Origin: Hyphomicrobiales bacterium
GTDB lineage: Bacteria > Pseudomonadota > Alphaproteobacteria > Rhizobiales > Rhizobiaceae
DNA length: 64,000 bases
Assembly (NCBI GenBank): GCA_900465685.1
Contig: UEGR01000009.1
Location: 1 to 64,000, forward strand
Direction of reading: 5' to 3'
How positions within the stretch are numbered: the stretch's first letter is position 1; each line of letters begins with the position of its first letter. Below, in pieces: positions 53,999 through 62,574 of this stretch. The notes beneath the pieces are model-generated. The model worked only from the letters and a program-made list of their open reading frames with translations. It was not told where the DNA came from and did not search any database. Both the position numbers and the translations under genes were made by a program.

Positions 53999-54760
53999 AT
54001 GACCGAGACCAAAGAAAAGACCGAATCCCCTATCAGGCCGACAACGCCGGAAGCCATTCAGCTGGCCAAGACATTGATGCGCACGGCACGCTATGGCGCC
54101 CTTGCCGTGCTGGATGCAAAAACCCATCGCCCGCTGGCAAGCCGCGTGGCAACGGCCACGGACACGGACGGCACACCGCTCATTCTGGTTTCGGGACTGG
54201 CGGCCCATACGCCAGGTCTGCTTGCCAACCCCGCTTGTTCACTATTGCTTGGCGAACCCGGAAAAGGCGATCCGCTTGCCCATCCGCGCATCACCCTTCA
54301 CTGCGAAGCCGCCAAGGTCGAGCGGACAGCGGACGACTATCCGCGCATTCGCCGCCGCTATCTGAACCATAATCCCAAAGGCGCGCTTTATGTCGATCTC
54401 GGTGACTTCGCGTTCTTTCGCCTGCATGTTTCGGGCGCCAGTCTGAACGGCGGGTTCGGCAAAGCCTTCAATCTCACATCGGAAGACCTAATCTGTCCCG
54501 CCCACATAGCCGAAAGTATAGCTCCCAACGAACAGGACTTTCTTGATAGCGTCATAGAAAGTGGAGAAGATGCGATTGCTGCCCTTGTCACCGAAATGAT
54601 CGGCGCAGCAGCAAAGCCATTGAAGGTCGCGGGGATAGATCCCGACGGTATCGACATTGCGGTTGGCAATGAGATGGTGCGACTCTCCTTTTCGCAGCGT
54701 TGCGGCACGGTCGCAGAAATACGCTCCGAACTGCCAAAAATGACCGCCGCGCCCCGCTGA
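53999..54760 (+). CDS. HugZ-like FMN/haem-binding split-barrel protein with DUF2470 tail
   Basis: 253 residues. An N-terminal pyridoxamine-phosphate-oxidase-like barrel (AKTLMRTARYGALAVLDAKTHRPLASRVATATDTDGTPLILVSGLAAHTPGLLANPACSLLLGEPGKGDPLAHPRITL) is joined to a C-terminal DUF2470 domain (ALVTEMIGAAAKPLKVAGIDPDGIDIAVGNEMVRLSF). This layout occurs in HugZ-type haem-utilisation proteins. A haem-degrading role is possible but the known haem ligand region cannot be confirmed. Confidence 0.82.
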   Translation: MTETKEKTESPIRPTTPEAIQLAKTLMRTARYGALAVLDAKTHRPLASRVATATDTDGTPLILVSGLAAHTPGLLANPACSLLLGEPGKGDPLAHPRITLHCEAAKVERTADDYPRIRRRYLNHNPKGALYVDLGDFAFFRLHVSGASLNGGFGKAFNLTSEDLICPAHIAESIAPNEQDFLDSVIESGEDAIAALVTEMIGAAAKPLKVAGIDPDGIDIAVGNEMVRLSFSQRCGTVAEIRSELPKMTAAPR

Positions 54761-54864
54761 AACAAATTCACTGTCTTTTTGGGACAAATTTGCGCGATTT
54801 AAACACGAGCGCATTTAAGCAAGGCCTTTTCAAACGAAATGGCAGCCTTTAAATTTGAATGCGT

Positions 54865-54879
54865 GTTCCAAAAAGGAAC
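54865..54879 (+). promoter_or_regulatory. Inverted repeat before the NolR-like gene
   Basis: GTTCC-AAAAA-GGAAC, perfect arms of five bases, 45 bases before the start codon. A/T-rich flanks. Possible operator for the ArsR-type protein itself. Confidence 0.45.
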
Positions 54880-54923
54880 CGTCATTTGAAACTACCAGCG
54901 GTCTTACGGGGGTATGACAGCAA

Positions 54924-55271
54924 ATGAACCAAGAACATACTTTTTGTGATTTAACAGAAAATGCAGATCAGGCAGCAGATTTTCTTTCAGCACTCGCAAA
55001 CAACAAGCGACTATTGATTTTATGCAAGCTGCTCCACAATGAAATGTCGGTTGGCGCGCTCGCCAAGGCGATTGACCTCAGTCAGTCGGCATTGTCGCAG
55101 CATCTGGCCAAATTGCGGGCTCTCGACCTCGTTTCGACCCGACGCGATGCCCAGACCATCTACTATATGGTTTCGTCACCGCATATCGAGTTGATGTTGT
55201 CGACGCTCTCAAGTCTCTATATGAGTCCGACACCGCGCCGGCAGGAACAGCCGGTACTAGCCATCGCTTAA
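54924..55271 (+). CDS. nolR: ArsR-family regulator, NolR-like
   Basis: 115 residues with a winged helix LSALANNKRLLILCKLLHNEMSVGALAKAIDLSQSALSQHLAKLRALDLVSTRRDAQTIYYMV, very close to the rhizobial nodulation regulator NolR. It lacks the metal-binding ELCVCDL motif of ArsR, so it is not expected to sense metals there. In Sinorhizobium NolR controls nodulation and growth-related genes; in a Brucella relative the targets must be others. A trmH-like gene follows 22 bases downstream. Confidence 0.85.
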   Translation: MNQEHTFCDLTENADQAADFLSALANNKRLLILCKLLHNEMSVGALAKAIDLSQSALSQHLAKLRALDLVSTRRDAQTIYYMVSSPHIELMLSTLSSLYMSPTPRRQEQPVLAIA

Positions 55272-55292
55272 GCATGAGGTTACAGCCGTGCA

Positions 55293-56120
55293 ATGAAATC
55301 AGAAGATCATTTGCACGGCTGTCTCCAACGCATTGACGATCCGGACGACGACCGCCTTTCCCCCTATCGTGACATCCGCGAAAAAGACCTCGTCGGACGC
55401 CAGAAGCGTTTCATTGCCGAGGGCAAAGTCGTCATCAATGTCCTGTTCTCCTCCACGGCACGTTTTGAGACAGAATCGTTGCTCGTGCTGGAAAATCGGC
55501 TCGAAGGGCTGACGGAACAGCTGGCGCAGATCCCCACAGGCACCCCGGTCTATTGTGTACCGCAAGCCGTCATGGATGCGGTTGCTGGCTTTCATGTGCA
55601 TCGCGGCATTCTTGCCGTCGGACGCCGCAAGCCCCAGCCGGAATTGGCTGACTTGCTGGCCGCGCTCCCGCAACAATCGCTCGTCACAGTACTGTGCGGC
55701 ATATCCAATCACGACAATGTCGGTTCCATCTTCCGCAACGCTGCCGCCTTCGAGGCCGATTGCGTGCTGATGGACGAAACCTGCTGCGATCCGCTTTATC
55801 GCAAGGCCATTCGCGTCTCTGTCGGCGCGACGCTGAAAGTGCCCTATTTCCACGGCGGACGCATTGACGAGATTCTCGCCGCGTTGCAGGATGCAAACTT
55901 CAACGTGCTGGCGCTCAGCCCATCGTCAGAAACCAGCATCTATCAGGCAACCGGACATGATCGTCAGGCGCTGTTGCTTGGCACAGAAGGCGAAGGACTG
56001 CCGCAGCGGCTTCTGGAGCGACTCCAGACAGCCCGCATTCCCATGTCGAAGGAATTCGACAGCCTGAATGTTGCTACCGCCTCCGGCATCGCCCTGTCGC
56101 GTTTCAGCCGGTTTCAGTAG
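55293..56120 (+). CDS. TrmH-family (SpoU) RNA 2'-O-methyltransferase
   Basis: 275 residues. The SPOUT knot motifs are CGISNHDNVGSIFRNAAAFEADCVLM, LLLGTEGEGLPQRLL and MSKEFDSLNVATASGIALSRF. N-terminal substrate-binding domain of about 100 residues (GRQKRFIAEGKVVINVLF). Target, rRNA or tRNA, not deducible. It is close behind the nolR-like gene. Confidence 0.9.
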   Translation: MKSEDHLHGCLQRIDDPDDDRLSPYRDIREKDLVGRQKRFIAEGKVVINVLFSSTARFETESLLVLENRLEGLTEQLAQIPTGTPVYCVPQAVMDAVAGFHVHRGILAVGRRKPQPELADLLAALPQQSLVTVLCGISNHDNVGSIFRNAAAFEADCVLMDETCCDPLYRKAIRVSVGATLKVPYFHGGRIDEILAALQDANFNVLALSPSSETSIYQATGHDRQALLLGTEGEGLPQRLLERLQTARIPMSKEFDSLNVATASGIALSRFSRFQ

Positions 56121-56148
56121 ACCTCGTGCTTTAGCTATCTGTTTTTCC

Positions 56149-56192
56149 GCACATCTTGTCCGAAAACCGTTTCACACTTTTCGGGATGGGCT
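56149..56192 (+). repeat. Short palindromic repeat, family R2, copy 3 (inside EamA gene end)
   Basis: GCACATCTTGTCCGAAAACC, then GTTTCACACTTTTCGGGATG and GGCT. Read on the minus strand it provides the last six codons and the TGA stop of the EamA gene. Confidence 0.8.
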
Positions 56193-57110
56193 CCCAGCAA
56201 ACGGTAAAAGCGCAGCGATCAACCGCCCGTCAATGGCCGCCAGCCCGGCGGCAATCATTGCCATGCCGATAAAATGCTTGGCTTGCAGGGTCTCACCCAG
56301 AAACAGCACACCGAGCAGGATCGCACTGACCGGTATGAGAAACGTCACCAGCATCAGATTGACCGCGCCCGCCGTCGAGAGGATGCGGAAGAAGAGCACA
56401 TAGGCAAGCGCAGTTGAGAGCAGCGCGATTCCGACCAGCGCACCCCAGGTAGCAGCGCTTGGTGCGGCCAGAGTCCACGGATGATCCACGATCAGGGCAA
56501 CCGGAATGAGCATGACGGTCGTTGCCGTCACCTGACCGGTGGCCGTGATCAGCGGCGCGACGCCCATCGCCTTGAAACGGCGTCCGAAAATACCGGCGAA
56601 AGCATAGGAAAGTGCGGCGCAGAGAACAGCAAGCTGCGGCCAGAGATTATGGCCAAGTCCACCAATGGCGTCAGGTCCGATCATGATCGCCACACCGCAG
56701 AAACCGATCAGAACCCCCACGACCTTGTTGCGGGTGATCTTTTCGTCCGCGGTGAGAAAATGCGCAACGATCACGCCGAATAGCGGTGTCGTCGCATTGA
56801 GGATGGAAGCAAGCCCGCTGGCAATCTGCGTCTGGCCCCAGACGATGAGACAAAACGGCAGCAGGTTGTTGAGAAAACCCATACCGAAAAAGGCAGCCCA
56901 GATACGCCGATCCTTCGGCATGGACAGACCCATCAGACGGATCAGCACCATCAGGGCGAGCGCCGCCAGAGCAACGCGCAGCGTGACAATGCTGAATGGC
57001 GGCAGTTCCCGAACTGCAATGCCGTTGAAGAAGAATGACCCGCCCCAGAGCACGGAAAGCACGAGCAACATGCCCCATTCTTTCCAGCCCATCACCTTTT
57101 GCGTCGTCAT
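56172..57110 (-). CDS. EamA/DMT family transporter, with repeat-derived tail
   Basis: 312 residues, ten helices in two EamA repeats (MLLVLSVLWGGSFFFNGIAVRELPPFSIVTLRVALAALAL; LCAALSYAFAGIFGRRFKAMG). The last six residues SPSRKV and the stop come from an R2 repeat. Divergent from a LysR gene 145 bases away, a layout that usually means the regulator controls the exporter. Substrate unknown. Confidence 0.88.
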   Translation of the reverse strand: MTTQKVMGWKEWGMLLVLSVLWGGSFFFNGIAVRELPPFSIVTLRVALAALALMVLIRLMGLSMPKDRRIWAAFFGMGFLNNLLPFCLIVWGQTQIASGLASILNATTPLFGVIVAHFLTADEKITRNKVVGVLIGFCGVAIMIGPDAIGGLGHNLWPQLAVLCAALSYAFAGIFGRRFKAMGVAPLITATGQVTATTVMLIPVALIVDHPWTLAAPSAATWGALVGIALLSTALAYVLFFRILSTAGAVNLMLVTFLIPVSAILLGVLFLGETLQAKHFIGMAMIAAGLAAIDGRLIAALLPFAGSPSRKV

Positions 57111-57255
57111 CGCCAGCGCTCCCGAAATTCAATAATTGGGCTCTACCATAGCCAGACTAGGCCAACTGAGCCGGATTGACTTCCCGTTTATCGCTTTTAA
57201 ATTCAATGCTTGGCAAACGAGTGTTTCTCGCAGGATGAGTGAGTAAAACTAAACT

Positions 57256-58131
57256 ATGCATGCACCACTCCCCTCCCTCAACGGACTGCGTGCGTTTGAA
57301 GCCACGGCCCGGCGCGGCAGTGTAACATTGGCGGCGCAGGAACTGAATGTGACGCCCGGCGCTGTCAGCCTTCAGGTGCGCGAACTGGAAATGTCGCTTG
57401 GCATCACGCTGTTCACGCGCAAGCCGCGCCGTCTTATCCTGACAACAGACGGCGAACAGTATTTTGCGGCTTTGCGCACGGCATTCCGCACCATTCGCGA
57501 GGCAACGGCGCAGCTCAAAACCCGTGCGCTGCCCATACTGACAATCAGTTGTACACCCAGCTTTGCCATTCAATGGCTGACGCCGCGGCTTTCGCTTTTT
57601 GAAGCGTTGCACCCGCAGGTCGATCTGCGCATCAGCCCATCCAACCGGATTGTCGATCTTGAGCGCGACGGTATCGATGTTGCGATACGCCATGGTTTCG
57701 GAATCTATCCCGGGCTGGAAAGCGAGCGGCTGATTGATGATGATCTGACGCCGGTGTGCAGCCCTTCCCTTTTGACGGGCAAGGATCGCGATCCTGCAGT
57801 GCTCGAAAACTCTACCCTGCTCCATGACGAGCATAGGCATGACTGGCGTTTATGGCTGGAGGCGGCGGGTCTGAGCACCATCGACGCATCCAACGGGCCG
57901 ATCTTCCTCGACAGCAATGGCGCTATCGAAACAGCGAAAGCCGGGCATGGCTTTGCGTTGGTGCGCCGGTCTCTTGTGGCGCGCGAGATGGAGGACGGCA
58001 CTCTGGTCGCGCCCTTCTGTCAGGAAGTCGCCAAGGGTTTCGCCTATCATCTGGTCTATCCGGCAACGGCGCTGGAACGACCCATCGTGGCCGCGTTTCG
58101 GGATTGGGTGCTGTTGCAGGCAAAAAAATAG
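57256..58131 (+). CDS. LysR family regulator, GcvA-like
   Basis: 291 residues. Helix-turn-helix LNGLRAFEATARRGSVTLAAQELNVTPGAVSLQVRELEMSLGITLFTRKPRRLILTTDGE is the GcvA/AmpR branch. C-terminal effector domain with FLDSNGAIETAKAGHGFALVRRSLVAREMEDGTLVAPF. Divergent from the EamA gene it probably controls. Its TAG stop lies inside the mnmA terminator stem. Confidence 0.92.
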   Translation: MHAPLPSLNGLRAFEATARRGSVTLAAQELNVTPGAVSLQVRELEMSLGITLFTRKPRRLILTTDGEQYFAALRTAFRTIREATAQLKTRALPILTISCTPSFAIQWLTPRLSLFEALHPQVDLRISPSNRIVDLERDGIDVAIRHGFGIYPGLESERLIDDDLTPVCSPSLLTGKDRDPAVLENSTLLHDEHRHDWRLWLEAAGLSTIDASNGPIFLDSNGAIETAKAGHGFALVRRSLVAREMEDGTLVAPFCQEVAKGFAYHLVYPATALERPIVAAFRDWVLLQAKK

Positions 58132-58153
58132 GCGGGTGCTAACACCCACCTAT
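58121..58153 (-). terminator. Terminator of mnmA overlapping the LysR stop
   Basis: Minus strand ATAGGTGGGTG, loop TTAG, CACCCGCCTAT and then seven T (58128-58122). One internal mismatch. The right arm contains the LysR TAG stop codon. Confidence 0.88.
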
Positions 58154-58179
58154 GATTTGTTTTGCTCTCTGAACCCGGC

Positions 58180-59376
58180 TCAGGCCGCCGAAGCGCTCGC
58201 CGTGCTGGCCACCAGACGGCGCAGCATTTCTTCTGCCTGCGGTTCACGTTCGGAGCGACCGATGAAACCGCCACCGAAAACGCGCGCCGTATTGCTCTCG
58301 TCGGAATAAAGCACGCAGGCCTGTCCCGGTGCGATGCCGCTTTCGCCATCCACCAGTTCAACCCAGGTCTTGCCACCGGAGTGGCGCAGAACGGCCGGAC
58401 GCGGCGGACGCGTGGAGCGAACCTTGGCGAAAACTTCCATTCCGCCTTCCGGCAGATCGTCGATTGGGCCATCGCCCAGCCAGTTGATATCGCGCAGGAA
58501 CACCTTGTGCGTTTCCAGCGCCTCACGCGGGCCGACGATGACACGCGCATTGGCGGCATCGAGATGCACGACATAAAGCGGCTCACCGGTTGCAACGCCG
58601 ATACCGCGACGCTGGCCGACCGTGTAATGCACGATGCCGTCGTGACGGCCAAGCGTGCGACCGTCGATATGAACGATATCGCCCGGATTGGCCGCTTCCG
58701 GCTTCAGCCGGGAAATAATGTCGGAATATTTGCCCTGCGGCACAAAGCAGATATCCTGACTATCCTGCTTCTTGGCAACCGTCAGGCCCATTTCCTCAGC
58801 GATTTCACGCACCTGCGCCTTTGGCAGATGGCCAAGCGGGAAGCGCAGATAATCGATCTGCTCCTGCGTGGTCGCGAAAAGGAAGTAGCTCTGGTCACGA
58901 TCCGTATCGACCGGACGATAGAGCGAGCGATGCGCACCATTTGCACGGCTGCGAATATAGTGACCCGTCGCCAGAGCATCCGCACCAAGATCGCGCGCGG
59001 TCTGGAGAAGATCAGCGAACTTGACCGTCTGGTTGCAGGAAACGCATGGGATCGGCGTCTCACCGCTGACATAGGAATTCGCGAACGGGTCGATCACGGC
59101 TTCGCGGAAACGCGCTTCGTAATCGAGAACGTAATGGGGAATGCCGAGGCTTTCCGAAACGCGGCGGGCGTCTTCAATATCCTGTCCTGCACAACAGGAG
59201 CCGGCGCGATGAACCGCTGCGCCATGATCATAAAGCTGCAGCGTCACGCCGACGACGTCGTAACCTTCACGTTTGAGAATCCCGGCCACAACAGATGAAT
59301 CGACGCCGCCCGACATGGCGACGACAACGCGCGTGTCTTCCGGCTTTCCCGGCAGATCGAGGCTGTTCAGGCTCAT
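58180..59376 (-). CDS. mnmA: tRNA-specific 2-thiouridylase
   Basis: Adds sulfur to U34 of tRNA-Lys, -Glu and -Gln. 398 residues with the PP-loop [15 protein letters not shown], the first catalytic Cys in [11 protein letters not shown] and the second in [13 protein letters not shown], and [16 protein letters not shown]. The start at 59376 ([10 protein letters not shown]) fits family length; the open frame continues upstream without support. Confidence 0.96.
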   Translation of the reverse strand: MSLNSLDLPGKPEDTRVVVAMSGGVDSSVVAGILKREGYDVVGVTLQLYDHGAAVHRAGSCCAGQDIEDARRVSESLGIPHYVLDYEARFREAVIDPFANSYVSGETPIPCVSCNQTVKFADLLQTARDLGADALATGHYIRSRANGAHRSLYRPVDTDRDQSYFLFATTQEQIDYLRFPLGHLPKAQVREIAEEMGLTVAKKQDSQDICFVPQGKYSDIISRLKPEAANPGDIVHIDGRTLGRHDGIVHYTVGQRRGIGVATGEPLYVVHLDAANARVIVGPREALETHKVFLRDINWLGDGPIDDLPEGGMEVFAKVRSTRPPRPAVLRHSGGKTWVELVDGESGIAPGQACVLYSDESNTARVFGGGFIGRSEREPQAEEMLRRLVASTASASAA

Positions 59377-59679
59377 GATTGATTCCAGCTTCCGGGCATG
59401 CGCCCTGCTTCTCAAAATTCAGATTTCTAAGGCCTATATAGGCGAAACTGCGGCAATTTGCCAAGGTGTCGCATAATAAACATTGGTCGAATTGCGACCT
59501 GGCCCGCACACTTCACCGTGAAATTCACCGAAAAACGCCCAAATGTCGTCGGGCCATTCATTTTTCTTCGAAAATTTTTCAAGTGTTACCAGAGTGTTAC
59601 CGGCAGTTTAGGTAATTTTTAAAGCTGTGGCGCTAGTCTCACACTCGATTAGGTCCTTGAGTGTTGTGTAGAGAGTACA
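59377..59679. promoter_or_regulatory. 303-base sciP/mnmA divergent region with repeats
   Basis: No gene. Near sciP it holds a tandem direct repeat GTGTTACC at 59583-59590 and 59594-59601 (11-base period, one helix turn) and, before that, the palindrome GTGAAATTCAC at 59518-59528. These may be regulator sites for sciP. No full CtrA site (TTAA-N7-TTAA) was seen. Confidence 0.5.
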
Positions 59680-59955
59680 ATGACCGATCTGGTAAGACCG
59701 CGTATAAAGTATGTAATTGGTCCCGATGGCAGCCCGCTGACCATTGCGGACCTTCCCCCCGCCAATACAAGGCGCTGGGTCATCCGCCGCAAGGCCGAAG
59801 TTGTCGCTGCTGTTCGCGGCGGACTTCTGAGCCTTGAGGAGGCATGCCAGCGTTATACATTGACGGTGGAAGAGTTCCTTGGCTGGCAGTCCTCGATCGA
59901 TGAGCATGGTCTCGCCGGTCTCCGGACGACCAGAATTCAGCAATATCGGCACTGA
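59680..59955 (+). CDS. sciP: CtrA inhibitor SciP (DUF1153)
   Basis: 91 residues, the normal length, with the DUF1153 core RPRIKYVIGPDGSPLTIADLPP, TRRWVIRRKAEVVAAVRGGLLSLEEACQRYTLTVEEFLGWQ. In Caulobacter SciP binds CtrA and blocks its activation of target promoters late in the cycle. Its presence within 4 kb of ctrA and chpT supports a similar role here. A strong terminator follows. Confidence 0.92.
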   Translation: MTDLVRPRIKYVIGPDGSPLTIADLPPANTRRWVIRRKAEVVAAVRGGLLSLEEACQRYTLTVEEFLGWQSSIDEHGLAGLRTTRIQQYRH

Positions 59956-60022
59956 TGGATCGTGCCGGGTTGAACAGTCGTTCAATCATTCGACCGATTC
60001 AGCCCATAGATCTGACAAATTG

Positions 60023-60050
60023 AAAACCGGCCCTCTGGGCCGGTTTTTGT
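60023..60050 (+). terminator. Terminator after sciP
   Basis: AAACCGGCCC, loop TCT, GGGCCGGTTT and TT; 10-bp stem followed by T-rich sequence. Confidence 0.92.
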
Positions 60051-60104
60051 TTGCGCAATTCATTCCTATGTTGAAGACTGTATGTGTTCAATCTGGAGGA
60101 TGGC

Positions 60105-60401
60105 ATGAGCGGAAATATCGAGATTCGCAAGGAAGACAGTTCCGACGGCGGGCGCTATGTGGCGTCGCTGGATGGCAGCGAAGCCGAAATGACCTACACC
60201 AAGCTGGGGCCTTCGCTCATTTCCGTCGATCATACACGCGTACCGGAGTCCATGCGCGGCAAGGGCGCGGCACAGGCACTGGCCAAGAACGCCATTCTCG
60301 ATGCGCGCCGCAATGGCTGGAAAATCATTCCGCGCTGCAGCTTCATGCATGCGCAGGCAACGCGTCACCCCGATTGGTCTGATGTGATTACCAACGGCTG
60401 A
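60105..60401 (+). CDS. Small GNAT-like protein (YjdJ/Gcn5-related type)
   Basis: 98 residues matching the short N-acetyltransferase family: MTYTKLGPSLISVDHTRVPESMRGKGAAQALAKNAILDARRNGWKIIPRCSFM, with the RGKG acetyl-CoA loop. GGAGG precedes the ATG. Lies between terminators, so it is a single-gene unit. Its substrate is unknown. Confidence 0.85.
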   Translation: MSGNIEIRKEDSSDGGRYVASLDGSEAEMTYTKLGPSLISVDHTRVPESMRGKGAAQALAKNAILDARRNGWKIIPRCSFMHAQATRHPDWSDVITNG

Positions 60402-60420
60402 TAAAGCCAGCAGGAAACTG

Positions 60421-60455
60421 AAACGCCGACCGGATTAATATCTGGTCGGCGTTTT
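60421..60455 (+). terminator. Bidirectional terminator after the small GNAT gene
   Basis: AAACGCCGACC (60421-60431) pairs with GGTCGGCGTTT (60444-60454), 12-base loop. Shared with the convergent coiled-coil gene. Confidence 0.85.
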
Positions 60456-60487
60456 CGCGAATCATGAATGATGGGATCGGAGAACGA

Positions 60488-61474
60488 TCAGCCCTTTGGC
60501 AATTCCTGAATGCGGCTTGCGAGGCTTTTGGAAACAGCCTTGCCGTTCTTCCCGCTTTTGCCACCTGCCGCCGTCTCTGCGGCTTGCAGAATGCCGTGAA
60601 TAGGCGAATCGGGGCCTTCCTTGTCCGCGGTTGCAGCAACCATGCGGGCAGCAAGCTCCGCCATTTCCTCGCGAAGCGCCGCATTCTGCCGCGTGATCTC
60701 GGCTTGATCCTGATCGGACAGCGAAACAGCGACTGCACCACCGCGCGAAAAGCGTTCCAGCTTTTCCTGTGCGTCGGATAGTTCGGAAATCAGCTTTTCC
60801 AGCTTCTGCTGCAAATCGCCGTTTCGACGTTTCTCGCTCTTCAATTCAGTCTGCGCCGAGGTGAGCTGCGTTGAAAGCTCGTTATAGCGGGCAGTTGCTT
60901 CCTTACGGTCACGGCGCATTTCGGTTATCTCGCTCGACAAGCGGCCACGTTCAGCCTCATTAGCGCTTATCTCGATACGCAGCGTATCCGCAAGCCCTTC
61001 CAGCGCAGTGTAATGGCTTTGAACGCGTTCAAGCTCGGCTTGCAGGATTTCGGACTTTTCCGACGCTGTCTCTTGCGACGACTTGGCCTCCGACAGCGTC
61101 TGATCCTGATCCACCAGTTTCTTCTCGATGGTGGACTGGCTTTCCTCAAGCAACGGAATGCGCTTCAGCTCTTCATATTGACGTCCAAGGGTAACCGCCT
61201 GTTCGGCTGCCTTCTGGCGTTCCCGCTTCAACTGCTGCTCCAGCTTGCTGATCGCGACGGCGAATTCCGCACGCAAGCCATCCTTGTCAGCCCGGATTTC
61301 AGCAAGCGTGATCGGCAGTTCGGCCTGAACCTGTCGTCGCGCTAGAAAGAAAGCGCGCCGCCAGACCGATGGCCCAAGCAGGATCAGGACGAAAACCGTC
61401 ACAAGAACGCCAAGCAGGAAGAAGAGTGCCGACTGGATCAAGGTTTCACACGAAGTTGAGCTTTTTGCAGCCAA
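60488..61474 (-). CDS. Membrane-anchored coiled-coil protein, function unknown
   Basis: 328 residues. One N-terminal helix (LIQSALFFLLGVLVTVFVLILLG, about 12-34), then a long charged coiled coil (about 60-250, rich in E, K, Q, R and S heptads), and a Lys/Gly-rich tail. No enzyme motif. It resembles cytoplasmic coiled-coil proteins attached to the inner membrane. It follows eipA on the same strand after 112 bases; co-expression with that envelope gene is possible. Confidence 0.8.
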   Translation of the reverse strand: MAAKSSTSCETLIQSALFFLLGVLVTVFVLILLGPSVWRRAFFLARRQVQAELPITLAEIRADKDGLRAEFAVAISKLEQQLKRERQKAAEQAVTLGRQYEELKRIPLLEESQSTIEKKLVDQDQTLSEAKSSQETASEKSEILQAELERVQSHYTALEGLADTLRIEISANEAERGRLSSEITEMRRDRKEATARYNELSTQLTSAQTELKSEKRRNGDLQQKLEKLISELSDAQEKLERFSRGGAVAVSLSDQDQAEITRQNAALREEMAELAARMVAATADKEGPDSPIHGILQAAETAAGGKSGKNGKAVSKSLASRIQELPKG

Positions 61475-61586
61475 ACAGAACCATCAACTGATGGTAGCGC
61501 ATAGGTCTGGAATGCGCAAAAGGCTTTCTTGCACCGAAACATTCCGGGTGCAGAACAGCCTTCGCGCAGCCGAAATCCACAACAAC

Positions 61587-62183
61587 CTAGAAGGGATTCC
61601 AGGTCGGAGCCGCGGAAACCTTCAGATAGCCGATATTCACACCAAGCCTTGCGCCAACGCCAGTGCGGATCGGTACGAGCACAATGTTTTCGCGCTTCAG
61701 CACATTGAACCCGACGCCTGCAACGACATAAGCCGAACCGGCAACGCCCGCATAGCGGCCGTAAAGGTTCTGGATATCGTCCAGATTATAGACGAGCATC
61801 ATGACGCGTGAGCCCTGACCGCCGAAATCCCAGCCGAGCGAAGGGCCCTGCCAGTAAGTCTTATGGTCACCGGCATTCTTCGTATAAAGCGTGCCTTCGC
61901 CATAGGTCAGTCCGCCGATGAACGCGCCGGAACCTTCTTCACCAAGAACATAGCCGTTCGGCAAGCCGAAGCTCTGGAACGCTTTCTCGACGGCGCTGGC
62001 AAGCCCGCCCGAAGCCGAGCCAAAGAACCGATGACCGGAATCGACGATTTCCTCGGCGGTGTAGGTGTTCTGCGCCCGTGCCTGATGCGGCAGAGCGAGG
62101 ATGGAGACAAACAGTGCCGCAAGAAACGCGATGTAATACGCCGCATTGCGGAAACTGGTTTGCGACAGGGATGGTATGGCCAT
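61587..62183 (-). CDS. eipA: Periplasmic envelope protein EipA (DUF1134)
   Basis: 198 residues with a signal peptide (AAYYIAFLAALFVSILALPHQARAQ) and the DUF1134 domain: YTAEEIVDSGHRFFGSASGGLASAVEKAFQSFGLPNGYVLGEEGSGAFIGGLTYGEG and WDFGGQGSRVMMLVYNL. In Brucella abortus EipA is a periplasmic, CtrA-regulated protein needed for envelope stress resistance and virulence. chpT is divergent, ctrA nearby, supporting the same regulation here. Confidence 0.92.
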   Translation of the reverse strand: MAIPSLSQTSFRNAAYYIAFLAALFVSILALPHQARAQNTYTAEEIVDSGHRFFGSASGGLASAVEKAFQSFGLPNGYVLGEEGSGAFIGGLTYGEGTLYTKNAGDHKTYWQGPSLGWDFGGQGSRVMMLVYNLDDIQNLYGRYAGVAGSAYVVAGVGFNVLKRENIVLVPIRTGVGARLGVNIGYLKVSAAPTWNPF

Positions 62184-62574
62184 TTTTATTTCCTTCTGGC
62201 TACCGCTTCTCTGTCTGACGCCCTGTTAAAAGCATGACGCCGCCTCTTCCGGGCTTTCGCGTCGAATCGCGCATATTGTAAACGCTAATTTATTGTCCAA
62301 ACCTTTATGAGCGGAAATTGGCGTTACAAAGGCGAAAATCCCTCGTCTTCATCAACGCGCCTACATCGATAAGCTGATCTCAAAAAAGACAGCTTTGTTG
62401 CGGCTTTCTAGTGTGGCGTGTATCCAGTTAAACCGACATTCAGGGCGATTCGCCCATCTTCATGCCGCGCGTCAAACGACAGGTTTTACGGGCGGTTTCG
62501 TTAACCGATCAGGACGCGACCGTCCGGCCGAAGCGCCGCGGAGCCGGGTCCATCCGCGTTCCGGAGAAAGCGCC
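62184..62574. promoter_or_regulatory. 391-base divergent region between eipA and chpT
   Basis: Carries the promoters of both genes. Visible signals: GANTC methylation sites (GAATC near 62273, GATTC near 62448), and a TTAACC half-site of the CtrA type near 62501, about 75 bases before chpT. No complete CtrA box was found, so the sites are suggestive only. Confidence 0.5.

Noticed and set aside
62395..62574. N-terminal extension of ChpT
   Set aside because: The frame is open, but the extension has no family likeness and the ATG at 62575 has a ribosome site and gives the normal length.
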